DNA from: Alteromonas sp. BL110
GTDB taxonomy: Bacteria > Pseudomonadota > Gammaproteobacteria > Enterobacterales > Alteromonadaceae
NCBI RefSeq assembly: GCF_003443615.1
Contig: NZ_CP031967.1
Span: 1,116,001 to 1,180,000, forward strand
DNA length: 64,000 bases
Reading direction: 5' to 3'
Shown here: positions 42,116 to 49,363 of the stretch, piece by piece
Layout of the letters: every line of letters starts with the position of its first letter
How positions within the stretch are numbered: the first letter of the stretch is position 1
Notes under the pieces: model-generated
Told to the model about the DNA's origin: nothing
Seen by the model: the letters and a program-made list of their open reading frames with translations, nothing else
Databases searched by the model: none
Translations under genes and position numbers: made by a program

Positions 42116-42550
42116 ATGAACAACTTAGCAAGACCTAAACTATTCCTTTATTCACTAATTCTCCCAGTCATATGGCTAGGATTCGGCACATTATTCAGTC
42201 AAATATTCCCAGAACAAAATCTGGGTTTAATGGGCTTAGTTATAATTTTATATATTGCTTTGTTTCCAGTATCTTGGCATTTTGCAAAGCACTATGAACG
42301 TCAATTTGCCAAAAATGAAAAAATAAGGCTTATCGCATATTTAACGTTGTGGGCTGTGGTTTGCGAGTCATTCGCTCTGATGTACCACCTAAATCAACCG
42401 AACTCTCCAGAATTTGAACCTTCTATCCTATTGGGCGTTATCGGTTTTACTTTTTTAGTGGATTTGGTGTTTATGTTTCTCGGCGTTCACTTCATTTGTA
42501 AGCGGTACATAAGACACTTCTTAGGTAGGCGAGAGACCGCAAGTGCATAA
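42116..42550 (+). CDS. cassette 18: four-helix membrane protein of unknown function
   Basis: 144 residues with four membrane helices (about 9-28, 38-56, 72-90, 105-128) and a basic C-terminus (CKRYIRHFLGRRET). The size and layout resemble small four-helix cassette proteins seen in other integrons. I do not recognise the family. The TAA stop overlaps R'' of attC 18. Ribosome site AAGGATGA. Confidence 0.7.
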   Translation: MNNLARPKLFLYSLILPVIWLGFGTLFSQIFPEQNLGLMGLVIILYIALFPVSWHFAKHYERQFAKNEKIRLIAYLTLWAVVCESFALMYHLNQPNSPEFEPSILLGVIGFTFLVDLVFMFLGVHFICKRYIRHFLGRRETASA

Positions 42551-42652
42551 CAAAAAAATTAAGTCACTCACTACGTTCGCTGGGACGCATATATGCGGGG
42601 CGGCTTCGCCATTATGCCCCACATGCCTGCGCCCCTTATTTAAAAGTTATAT
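42545..42652. other. attC 18
   Basis: R'' GCATAAC at 42545-42551 and R' GTTATAT at 42646-42652. Confidence 0.9.
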
Positions 42653-42667
42653 TGCAAAGGTAATTTA

Positions 42668-42931
42668 ATGAATGACGGAATATTCGGTATTGCTGTTCTT
42701 GCCACAATTGCGACGATTTGCTCGTTTGTGTCTCATTTATTTATTAAAAAGTTCGTTATAGCGGTCTTTGTTTCGGGGATACTCAGTGCGTCAGTTTTTC
42801 AGCTTGCAGCATATTTAAACCTTGGACAGCTTGATCCTTTTTATTTATTTGCCGCATTTGCTTCATTTTTAATTAGCTGCGCAATATCAACGATAATTGG
42901 CAGCGTGATGCTCAAAAGAGTCAATAGCTAG
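42668..42931 (+). CDS. cassette 19: three-helix membrane protein (second copy of cassette 8)
   Basis: 87 residues, the same length as cassette 8. Differences concentrate in the first two helices (for example CSFVSHLFIKK against CSIVTHLLIKK); the third helix and C-terminus are identical. Its attC and 3' flank are almost identical to those of cassette 8, so the whole cassette was duplicated rather than just the gene. Confidence 0.72.
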   Translation: MNDGIFGIAVLATIATICSFVSHLFIKKFVIAVFVSGILSASVFQLAAYLNLGQLDPFYLFAAFASFLISCAISTIIGSVMLKRVNS

Positions 42932-42947
42932 GCTGTTTAAACATGCA

Positions 42948-43055
42948 ATATAACAAACCAATTAACGCACTCACTTCGTTCGCTGGGACGCATACACGCG
43001 GGGCGGCTGCGCCATTATGCCCCACATGTATGCGCCCTTTATTGGGAAGTTATGT
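42948..43055. other. attC 19
   Basis: R'' ATATAAC at 42948-42954 and R' GTTATGT at 43049-43055. Nearly identical to attC 8. Confidence 0.9.
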
Positions 43056-43071
43056 GCCAAAAGGAATTTGA

Positions 43072-43509
43072 ATGCACAAGAATAATCAACTAATAATCGC
43101 TGGCAGCTTAAGCATCTTGGCTGCATTACTTCATATTGGTTGTATTTTCGGCGGTCCTGACTGGTATATCTTTTTTGGTGCTGGTCAGCGCATGGCTCAA
43201 CTCGCCGCTCATGGCGACCCGTACCCCACAATTGCAACTTTGGTAATTGCCTCAATTCTTACTGGTTGGGGCTTATATGCTTTTTCTGGTGCAGGCATCA
43301 TCATTAAACTACCACTACTAAAAACCTGTTTAGCTTTGATCACGGCCATCTATTTGTTACGTGGTATCGCAGGCTTAGTTGGTCCATTTCTAACTTCAGC
43401 TCCTGTGGTACATCAAAATTCAATAACCTTTTGGTTAGTAAGCTCATTTATATGCTGTATTTATGGTACGTTTTATTTGTTTGGCACAGTAAAGTTGTGG
43501 CGGCAGTAG
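43072..43509 (+). CDS. cassette 20: four-helix membrane protein (second copy of cassette 2)
   Basis: 145 residues, the same length as cassette 2 with about a dozen substitutions (for example YIFF for YLFF, AAHG for AAQG, TSAP for TSDP). The attC central arm differs from that of attC 2, so the cassettes diverged or exchanged attC parts. No family is recognised. Confidence 0.75.
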   Translation: MHKNNQLIIAGSLSILAALLHIGCIFGGPDWYIFFGAGQRMAQLAAHGDPYPTIATLVIASILTGWGLYAFSGAGIIIKLPLLKTCLALITAIYLLRGIAGLVGPFLTSAPVVHQNSITFWLVSSFICCIYGTFYLFGTVKLWRQ

Positions 43510-43522
43510 AAAGTGTGCTGGC

Positions 43523-43637
43523 ACATAACAAAAAAATTAAGTTCGCCCGCTGCGCGGGCTGGGACGCAAACATGTGGGCTGCTCACTTCGTTCGGATTTT
43601 AGCCCACAAGTCTGCGCCCCTTATTTAAAAGTTATGT
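43523..43637. other. attC 20
   Basis: R'' ACATAAC at 43523-43529 and R' GTTATGT at 43631-43637. Central arm as in attC 16. Confidence 0.9.
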
Positions 43638-43652
43638 ATCTATGGTGAAGCT

Positions 43653-44102
43653 TTGAAGAATGTAGGCTGGTTAATACTGACAGTTCTTTTTTTAGTTTTG
43701 GGTGTCCATAAACTGAATCGGGATACAATATCCGACAAGCACCTATTCGGTATCACAGGAGTTATCAAGTCTATTAATTGTGCCTCAGGAAGCAAAGATG
43801 GCCCTCCAAGCTTGCAGCTTGAAACAGTTGATGGACTTCGCCACATCAGTTTGTTAGAGGAGTTTTCCTTTCGAACGAACTGTGACGAAAAGAAGAATTC
43901 TCTGGTTGGTAAAAGCGCAGTGGCATCAGTGCTATCTGAATCAGCAGAATCACAATCAGCATATCAGTTTGAATTGGAGGGAAGAGAGATTTATTCGCTA
44001 GAAGATGTCGAAAACTCAGATAAAGAAACTGGGTTTGCTTTAATCCTTTTATCTCTAGTAATGGTAGTCTCACTGTTTCTTCGTAGTAAGAACGATACAT
44101 AA
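43653..44102 (+). CDS. cassette 21: membrane-tethered protein with helices at both ends
   Basis: 149 residues from a TTG at 43653; the start is uncertain because only a weak GGTGAAG precedes it. An N-terminal helix (WLILTVLFLVLGVH), a soluble beta-rich middle and a C-terminal helix (FALILLSLVMVVSLFL) are followed by a short basic tail. The middle contains two cysteines (SINCASGS, RTNCDEK). No family is recognised. Confidence 0.62.
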   Translation: MKNVGWLILTVLFLVLGVHKLNRDTISDKHLFGITGVIKSINCASGSKDGPPSLQLETVDGLRHISLLEEFSFRTNCDEKKNSLVGKSAVASVLSESAESQSAYQFELEGREIYSLEDVENSDKETGFALILLSLVMVVSLFLRSKNDT

Positions 44103-44208
44103 CAAACGCATTAACACTCGCTACGCTCGCGGGGGACAAATGTACGTAGGCTCCCCTCGCTTCGCTCGGTATTATAGCCAACGTACATTTGCCCGTTATG
44201 CGGGCGTT
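44097..44208. other. attC 21, split by the IS at its R' core
   Basis: R'' ACATAAC at 44097-44103. The left half ends GGGCG-TT at 44202-44208. Joining it to GTGTC at 45783 restores R' GTTGTGT, which fits the GTTRTRY form used across this array. The arm sequence (AAACGCATTAACACTCGC and GTTATGCGGGCG) differs from all other sites here. Confidence 0.85.
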
Positions 44209-44212
44209 GGTA

Positions 44213-44525
44213 TGACTCCCTTTGTCAACCCTGAACGAACGCTTCCCTGACACTCTTTCAGCCCATAATTAGCTTTGTTTCTCACTCATAATAAATTGAG
44301 CTAACGCACCAGATGAGGCAGTAATGTCGTCGGTTAGTATGCTGGTATTCGTAGGTTACTCATCCGTTGAATGAGCAGTGCTGACCTTACATGTTCCGCC
44401 GTAGCACCTTCTCATCAGTCTATGCTCGTGGGTCAATCACGATTAAGTGATTGCCATCATAACGCCCTCGTAGGTTGTGCCACATCCCGCGGCCTGATCC
44501 GAATGCGTTAGCTCAAACTCGTTTA
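44213..44525 (-). ncRNA. candidate bridge/seekRNA region of the IS
   Basis: Non-coding region downstream of the transposase, read on the minus strand. The RNA would contain CACAA (from 44475-44479) followed 7 nt later by GGGCGUU (44461-44467), matching the two target flanks around the TT/AA core on opposite strands. Further 3' it contains AUACCA (44343-44348) and GACAUU (44323-44328), close to the two IS ends. This order (target loop, then donor loop) agrees with published bridge RNAs. The matches were found by eye. Confidence 0.5.
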
Positions 44526-45680
44526 TCATGCAGGTACTCGGCTCAGTCTTAGTTTTGGATTAACCGGCGTGAGTACCACTTCCTTTGCAATGGCCCATAT
44601 GTAAGCCGCCATCTCCCTAGCTATCGCGGTAATGATTAAATTGTAGTGTTTACCTTTTTTACTCATACGCTGATAGCGTTTGCACAGTCGCAATTGTGCT
44701 TTCCAAGCAATATCGACGATGTCTTTGGGTAAGCCTTCTTGCCTTAACTGTAATTCGGTAGAGACATTCGCTGAATACCGATAGCTGTGCGCACCTTCAA
44801 TTAGTAGACGCCGTGCTCTGCCGTTACCTGCTTTGGTAATGGCACCTAAGTGACGTTTACCACCGGAGGATTGTTCGCTGGGCACTAAACCTAAATACGC
44901 CATGAGTTTTCTTGGGTGGTCGAAGCGGTGTAAATCACCAAGCTCTGCCACCACACCAACGGCGACTAGCAATCGAACGCCACGCATAGCCTGAATAGCC
45001 TTCACCACAGGATAATAACGCCACTGGTGAACGTGATGGGTTAACTCATTGTCGAGCCTTTCTAGCCGGCGAATACGCTCTTCTATGGTTTGCAATTGTT
45101 CCTGCAAGACAATTTGCTGGGCCGGGTGAGGCAATATCAGTTCAGTGAGCCAGCGCAGGTGCTTCTTCGACCAGTTGGCAGTGCCTTCATAACGTATGTT
45201 GTTGCGCAAAAGTAAGGCTTTAAGCTGATATTTACCTTCTTTTAAATCCTTCATTGCTGCTTCACGGGCTCGGGATAAATCTCGAACTGCTTCATCCTCC
45301 GGCTCAGGCACATAGATGGGTGTAAGGTCTTCAGATTTTAGTGACCTAACGAGTTTAAGCGCATCCCTGCGATCGGTTTTGATTCGCTCCCCTGGCTTTT
45401 TAGGGATAAGAGATGGAGCCACGACATAGCAACAATGTCCCAAGCTCGTAATCAGCCGATAAATCCAATAACCACACGGTCCAGCTTCATAAACAACGTG
45501 AAGCGTTGCGCCAGGATATTTGGATTCAAACTGGCGGAGCAGCTTTTTTACACTGACCTTAGACGAGGGAATACGCCCATAATGAACTGGTGTCGCTCCA
45601 CGCTGTTCTTCACAATAAGCAACCTCATGAAACTCTTTATGCGTATCCAACCCGATAAAAATCATGCTATGTTTGTTCAT
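44526..45680 (-). CDS. IS110-family transposase/recombinase
   Basis: 384 residues from the ATG at 45680, with GGAGG 5 bases upstream; an in-frame TTG at 45692 overlaps that site. The N-terminal RuvC-like DEDD domain has Asp in GLDTHKEFHEVAY, Glu in VVYEAGPCGYW and two Asp in KTDRRDALKLV. The C-terminal domain has the family segment SEQSSGGKRHLGAITKAGNGRARR with the conserved Ser. A coiled coil links them (about 150-215). It appears intact. Such enzymes recombine using a short element-encoded RNA guide. Confidence 0.95.
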   Translation of the reverse strand: MNKHSMIFIGLDTHKEFHEVAYCEEQRGATPVHYGRIPSSKVSVKKLLRQFESKYPGATLHVVYEAGPCGYWIYRLITSLGHCCYVVAPSLIPKKPGERIKTDRRDALKLVRSLKSEDLTPIYVPEPEDEAVRDLSRAREAAMKDLKEGKYQLKALLLRNNIRYEGTANWSKKHLRWLTELILPHPAQQIVLQEQLQTIEERIRRLERLDNELTHHVHQWRYYPVVKAIQAMRGVRLLVAVGVVAELGDLHRFDHPRKLMAYLGLVPSEQSSGGKRHLGAITKAGNGRARRLLIEGAHSYRYSANVSTELQLRQEGLPKDIVDIAWKAQLRLCKRYQRMSKKGKHYNLIITAIAREMAAYIWAIAKEVVLTPVNPKLRLSRVPA

Positions 45681-45766
45681 GCTAGCCTCCAAATTGATTT
45701 AGTATTGAACAAACTAATTATGGCTCTGGCTGAAAAGTTAACCCACGAAAATGCGGAGGCTAGCAT
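45679..45766 (-). promoter_or_regulatory. inverted repeat covering the transposase ribosome site
   Basis: ATGCTAGCCTCC at 45679-45690 is a perfect 12-bp inverted partner of GGAGGCTAGCAT at 45755-45766. In a transcript entering from outside the IS, the GGAGG site and part of the start codon would be paired. A transcript starting inside would lack the upstream arm. Confidence 0.7.
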
Positions 45767-45800
45767 TTCTCAGGGAGTCATTGTGTCTATACGCAATTGG

Positions 45801-46091
45801 TCAGAATAACTTTTTCACATCGCGATAAAAGTTTTCATGAGAGCCAAGTGCTATCAATTCAAGTATTACAGTGCCATCCTCGTAGCTGTAACCAAGTAAA
45901 GTTAACTGCTTGACCATCTTGAATTTGTACACGCGAAGAAAGGCTAGGTCGCCTTTTTTCTGCTCTCCTAGAAGAGGATCGGCCATTAGTTCCTTAACGG
46001 CTTTATTCAAGTCTTTTTTCTGATTCTGATGTAACTTCTTTACTGCTCTCTTAAAATTAGCTGTCTGTAAAACACTGGTAATCTTAGCCAA
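45801..46091 (-). CDS. cassette 22: RelE/ParE-superfamily toxin
   Basis: 96 residues. The segment DPLLGEQKKGDLAFLRVYKF, then VKQLTLLGYSYEDGTVILELIALGSHENFYRDVKK, is typical of this RelE/ParE subgroup; RelE-type toxins cut mRNA on the ribosome, and ParE types poison gyrase. It overlaps the antitoxin gene by 8 bp. It is encoded opposite to the other cassettes, so it needs its own promoter, as usual for cassette toxin-antitoxin modules. Confidence 0.85.
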   Translation of the reverse strand: MAKITSVLQTANFKRAVKKLHQNQKKDLNKAVKELMADPLLGEQKKGDLAFLRVYKFKMVKQLTLLGYSYEDGTVILELIALGSHENFYRDVKKLF

Positions 46092-46305
46092 AATCGTAAG
46101 GCTCCAATTTTCCGGCCTCTTTTTCAGCTTTGGAAATAATTGCCTGTTTGACGAATTCGTAAGGCAAATCAGGGTTATCTTCCATCATTTCACCTATCTT
46201 TGCCCAATGCTCAATCTGTTTTGGCATAGTTCGGTTTAGTGCTTTGCCCATAATTGTAGCTTTCTCAACTAGATCTTGGTCTAGTCTTACGCTCGCAGTT
46301 GCCAT
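46084..46305 (-). CDS. cassette 22: ParD-like antitoxin
   Basis: 73 residues. The N-terminal half (TASVRLDQDLVEKATIMGKALNRTMPKQIEHWAKIG) is a ribbon-helix-helix type DNA-binding domain of the ParD-like family. The C-terminal half would bind the toxin. It is the first gene of the minus-strand pair. The promoter should lie between 46306 and attC 22. Confidence 0.82.
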   Translation of the reverse strand: MATASVRLDQDLVEKATIMGKALNRTMPKQIEHWAKIGEMMEDNPDLPYEFVKQAIISKAEKEAGKLEPYDFG

Positions 46306-46367
46306 AATATGTCTCCTAATGGTTCGCCATCACATTGTAGCAATGCGCTACAGGTGTGGCAAATTGC

Positions 46368-46471
46368 GTATAACAAACGCATCAACACTCGCTGGGACAC
46401 AAACATGCCGGCTGTGTCACTTCTTTCCGATTATAGCCGCTATGTTTGCGCCCCTTATTTGGGTGTTAAAC
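46368..46471. other. attC 22, last clear site of the array
   Basis: R'' GTATAAC at 46368-46374 and R' GTTAAAC at 46465-46471 (exact GTTRRRY). Outer arms AAACGCATCAACAC and CCTTATTTGGGTGTT. Confidence 0.88.
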
Positions 46472-46965
46472 CTACTGGTAAATACTATTATCAAACGCAT
46501 GTGAGGGTAATGGACATATCGCAACTGAAGGTTATGGGTGAACATGCTTAAAGAGCTAATCAACACACTCGTTTCGCGAGCGGGGAAATATACTGGCGGG
46601 GCGTTGGCTGCATAAGGAAGAACCTAGTTCGCACTCTTTATAGGCTAGGCGAAAATATGTGCTAATCTGTGTAGCGAGAGATAAAAGGAATTATTTGATG
46701 AAATTACTCGCGTTTTTAATCCTAAGCCGGTAACGAAAGTTATTCAAGATTAGGAATGGTCATTGGTTAAGAGCAAAGCTCCTACACGCGAAGAAAAGCT
46801 ATTGAGGTTAGATTTCTGCATGGGTGGTAATACAGAGGCAGAATCTATTTCAAAGTGTAAGCAACAAGCCGCAATGGCTTGCGAATAGCGGTTGGAGGAT
46901 ATACCAATGTTTATTGTTATGTTTGAGTTCGTAGTAAAGACGGAATTTGAGGTGTAGTTATAACT
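46472..46965. other. decayed end of the cassette array
   Basis: No intact gene. GAGCTAATCAACACACTCGTTTCGCGAGCGGGG at about 46555-46587 resembles the left half of an attC with an 8-bp deletion after R''. GGGGCGTTGGCT near 46598-46609 resembles a right half. The rest holds short frame fragments only. It marks the transition back to ordinary chromosome. Confidence 0.6.
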
Positions 46966-47394
46966 ATGAAAATTACTTTCTTTCAAACTACAAACCTTCA
47001 GCGAGCAGCCGAATTTACCTTTGCGAACATGCAAGAATATTACGCTAAATTCGCTCCCGACTGGAACGCTGAAAAAGTGCTAGAAGTTACGGCTGAACTA
47101 GTTAACTACGACATTCAATTAGACAACCAAACAGTGGGTGTTATGCGCCTACAGTTTGAAGATAACACCTGTGTTTTACGCGATCTTCAAGTTATACCAA
47201 GTGCACAAAACAAAGGCATAGGCAGTGAGGCTATTAAAGAAGCGGAAAAGCTTGCTCTAGCGGCTAAGGTCAACTCGCTAACTTTGCGGGTTTTCAAAAT
47301 TAGCCCAGCGGTTTCGCTTTATAACAAAGTAGGCTTTGTTATAAGTAGTGAAGACGACCGCTTTTATAACATGGTTAAACCTTTAAACAATTAA
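46966..47394 (+). CDS. GNAT-family N-acetyltransferase
   Basis: 142 residues. The acetyl-CoA binding region is LRDLQVIPSAQNKGIGSEAIKEAEKLA (a Q-x-x-G-x-G variant), followed by LRVFKISPAVSLYNKVGFV, the usual beta5-alpha4 end. It would acetylate a small molecule or protein N-terminus; the substrate is unknown. It lies outside the last attC and is followed by a second acetyltransferase gene after 52 bp. Confidence 0.88.
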   Translation: MKITFFQTTNLQRAAEFTFANMQEYYAKFAPDWNAEKVLEVTAELVNYDIQLDNQTVGVMRLQFEDNTCVLRDLQVIPSAQNKGIGSEAIKEAEKLALAAKVNSLTLRVFKISPAVSLYNKVGFVISSEDDRFYNMVKPLNN

Positions 47395-47446
47395 CCCACT
47401 GGCTTTTATAGTCGCCCATTCCCAATACATCTAAAGGACAAAGTAC

Positions 47447-47902
47447 ATGAAGATTATAATTGATGATCTTAACGGAGGAGATGTACTAGCGCTTTTGGAA
47501 GAGCATTTGTCAGATATGTATGCAACGTCGCCTCCAGAGTGCGTACACGCATTAGATGTTGATGCACTAAAAGCGCCTAACATTACTTTTTTTAGTGGTT
47601 GGAAGCAGCAACAGCTTGCGGGGTGTGTTGCTATTAAAGCCCTTGATACACATAGCGCAGAGCTAAAATCTATGAGAACGGCAAAGCCCTATAGAGGGTG
47701 TGGCGTGGCTTCTCAGTTATTACTTTTTGCCTTAGAACATGCGAAAATGAAAGGGTTTAGTTCGGTAAGTTTAGAAACAGGAACGCAAGACTACTTTTTA
47801 GCGGCAAGAACGCTTTATAAAAAGTTCGGTTTTGTCGACTGCGGCCCTTTTGGTAGCTATTCGCTTGACCCTAACAGTCACTTTATGACCCGAGCGCTTT
47901 AA
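47447..47902 (+). CDS. GNAT-family N-acetyltransferase (PsiE/YjaB-like type)
   Basis: 151 residues. Landmarks are LDVDALKAPNITFFSGW, AELKSMRTAKPYRGCGVASQLLLFALEHAK (CoA-binding RGxGxA variant) and RTLYKKFGFVDCGPFGSY, which is typical of bacterial acetyltransferases with a GPF-Y end. The substrate is unknown. It forms a close co-directional group with the gene before and phnA after. Confidence 0.88.
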   Translation: MKIIIDDLNGGDVLALLEEHLSDMYATSPPECVHALDVDALKAPNITFFSGWKQQQLAGCVAIKALDTHSAELKSMRTAKPYRGCGVASQLLLFALEHAKMKGFSSVSLETGTQDYFLAARTLYKKFGFVDCGPFGSYSLDPNSHFMTRAL

Positions 47903-47926
47903 TTTAAAATTTTAAGAGAATTCCAC

Positions 47927-48256
47927 ATGTCACTACCCCCTTGCCCGCATTGCCAGTCTGAATATGTATATGAAGACCAGTCTTTACTTATTTGCCCCGA
48001 ATGTGGTCACGAGTGGAACCCGAACGAGGTTGAAGAAGAAGTCTCTGCAAAAGATTATAACGGTACGCCGTTAGTTGCTGGTGACAAGATAACGCTGGCA
48101 AAAGATTTGAAAGTAAAAGGCAGCTCGCTTGTACTTAAAATTGGTACCAAAGCGGTTATCCGTCATGTGAAAGATGCCAAAGACCACCAGCTAGACTGTA
48201 AAGTAGATGGTGCCGGTGAAATGATGCTTACCGCGCAGTTTGTTAAAAAAGCATAG
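47927..48256 (+). CDS. yjdM: YjdM/PhnA-family zinc-ribbon protein
   Basis: 109 residues. An N-terminal zinc ribbon (CPHCQSEYVY ... CPECGHEW) precedes a compact beta domain (VAGDKITLAKDLKVKGSSLVLKIGTKA). The family was named PhnA but is not the phosphonoacetate hydrolase; its role is unsettled. Length and domain order match E. coli YjdM (about 110 residues). Confidence 0.93.
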   Translation: MSLPPCPHCQSEYVYEDQSLLICPECGHEWNPNEVEEEVSAKDYNGTPLVAGDKITLAKDLKVKGSSLVLKIGTKAVIRHVKDAKDHQLDCKVDGAGEMMLTAQFVKKA

Positions 48257-48273
48257 ACAAACAATATATCACT

Positions 48274-49131
48274 TTAGAAGTTAGCGACCTCGTTAGTAAT
48301 GGTTTCGGTTAGCAGACTAATCGCTTTAGATGACACTTTTTGAGGGTTAACTAAGCAAACGCCTACATGTCCAAGTTCAGGCAAGTTTTCTGAATTAGAT
48401 AAAATGTGCAATCCTGACGGTACTGAGCTTTTTGCCAGTACCGTAATGCCTAGCCCTTCATTAATAGCAGTTTGAATACCGTTTAAATCGGCAATGGTGT
48501 ATACCACCTGCCACGGCTTTTTGATTGCGGATAAAAGGTTAGTGGCGCGCTTGCGATAAATACACGGTGAGGGGGCTGCAATAATAGGGAGCTTAGCAGG
48601 CACATTGTTAACAAAGCGCTGACTGCCTACCCATACCAGTTGATCTGAGATGATGAAGCCATCCTGCTGTGGATTTGGTGTTTCCTGTAATGACAAAATT
48701 AAGTCGAACTGGCTTTTTAACGGTTCGCTCAACAAATCTTTGCTTAGCGCGCAATGCACCTCTAGCGATATTTCCGGGTAAGTTTGTGTGAACCGCCGAA
48801 TGATTTTAGGCATAAGCGTGGTGCTAAATTCACTGGGAATACCTAACTTAATATTTCCAGTCACCTGAGGCTTACCGAACTCAGCCATAGCTTGGTCATT
48901 AAGCGCTACTATTTTCTCACCATATGACAGCAAGCGACTACCAGCGCCAGTAAGCGCTAAACGATTTTTGTCGCGAGAAAAAAGCTTCTCCCCAACCATT
49001 TCTTCTAGTTTTTTAATTTGAAGACTTATTGCCGGTTGAGTCCGTTGCAGCTGCTCGGCGCACTGTGTGTAGCTTCCCGTCTGTGCGATAAGGACGAACG
49101 AGCGTAAGAAATCTATGGACAAGTTCTTCAT
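48274..49131 (-). CDS. LysR-family transcriptional regulator
   Basis: 285 residues. The N-terminal winged helix-turn-helix is FLRSFVLIAQTGSYTQCAEQLQRTQPAISLQIKKLEEMVG. A periplasmic-binding-like effector domain follows (about 88-285). It diverges from glyA across 232 bp, the classic arrangement for a regulator of its neighbour. The effector is unknown. Confidence 0.93.
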   Translation of the reverse strand: MKNLSIDFLRSFVLIAQTGSYTQCAEQLQRTQPAISLQIKKLEEMVGEKLFSRDKNRLALTGAGSRLLSYGEKIVALNDQAMAEFGKPQVTGNIKLGIPSEFSTTLMPKIIRRFTQTYPEISLEVHCALSKDLLSEPLKSQFDLILSLQETPNPQQDGFIISDQLVWVGSQRFVNNVPAKLPIIAAPSPCIYRKRATNLLSAIKKPWQVVYTIADLNGIQTAINEGLGITVLAKSSVPSGLHILSNSENLPELGHVGVCLVNPQKVSSKAISLLTETITNEVANF

Positions 49132-49363
49132 TTCTTTGCTTTACACCTTCTTTATAGCTTCAACTAAACACTGACCTTTCACCAACGAAGTTTAAAAGCT
49201 CACTTTATTAGCCACTTTACTACAAACAAAGCACAAACGTGCCGTGCCAAAAGTACAGCTGCAGTTATTTAATAAAATTATAATGCCATATTTTTTATTA
49301 ATTTTATTTATTCATTTTGCACTTCTAGTATCGAATACACAACAACGACAATTAGGAGGCAGC

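Larger units (their letters stand above)
44209..45782 (-). mobile_element. IS110/IS1111-type insertion sequence inserted in the attC 21 crossover core
   Basis: 1574 bp. TGACTCCCT at 44213 and AGGGAGTCA ending at 45780 are subterminal inverted repeats, 4 bp and 2 bp from the inferred ends. A TT dinucleotide is present at both junctions (44207-44208 and 45781-45782), consistent with a 2-bp core and no longer target duplication. There is one transposase gene, and about 317 bp of non-coding DNA lies downstream of it. That layout fits the IS1111 group, whose members are known to target attC sites. Confidence 0.85.
33214..46471. mobile_element. chromosomal integron: intI, attI junction and 22 attC-bounded cassettes, plus one inserted IS
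   Basis: A divergent integrase gene is followed by a head-to-tail series of about 105-115 bp imperfect palindromes. Each begins with an RYYYAAC box (R'') and ends with a GTTRTRY/GTTRRRY box (R'). Spacing is 280-650 bp, with usually one + strand gene between sites. Outer arms vary in compensating pairs: AAAAAAATTAAG with CTTATTTAAAAGTT, CCAATTAACG with the TTATTGGGAAGTT type, and AAAACGCTGTT with the AAAGCTTAGCGTT type. This supports folding as structured attC hairpins. The near-uniform attC arms indicate a sedentary chromosomal array built over time in this lineage. Confidence 0.95.

Noticed and set aside
33214..46471. Regularly spaced repeats resembling a CRISPR array
   Set aside because: Repeats are 105-115 bp palindromes with R''/R' boxes and 280-650 bp between them; they are attC sites next to an IntI, and no Cas gene is present.
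34801..46471. attC palindromes as Rho-independent terminators
   Set aside because: The stems are long and imperfect and lack following T-tracts; they fit attC structure instead.
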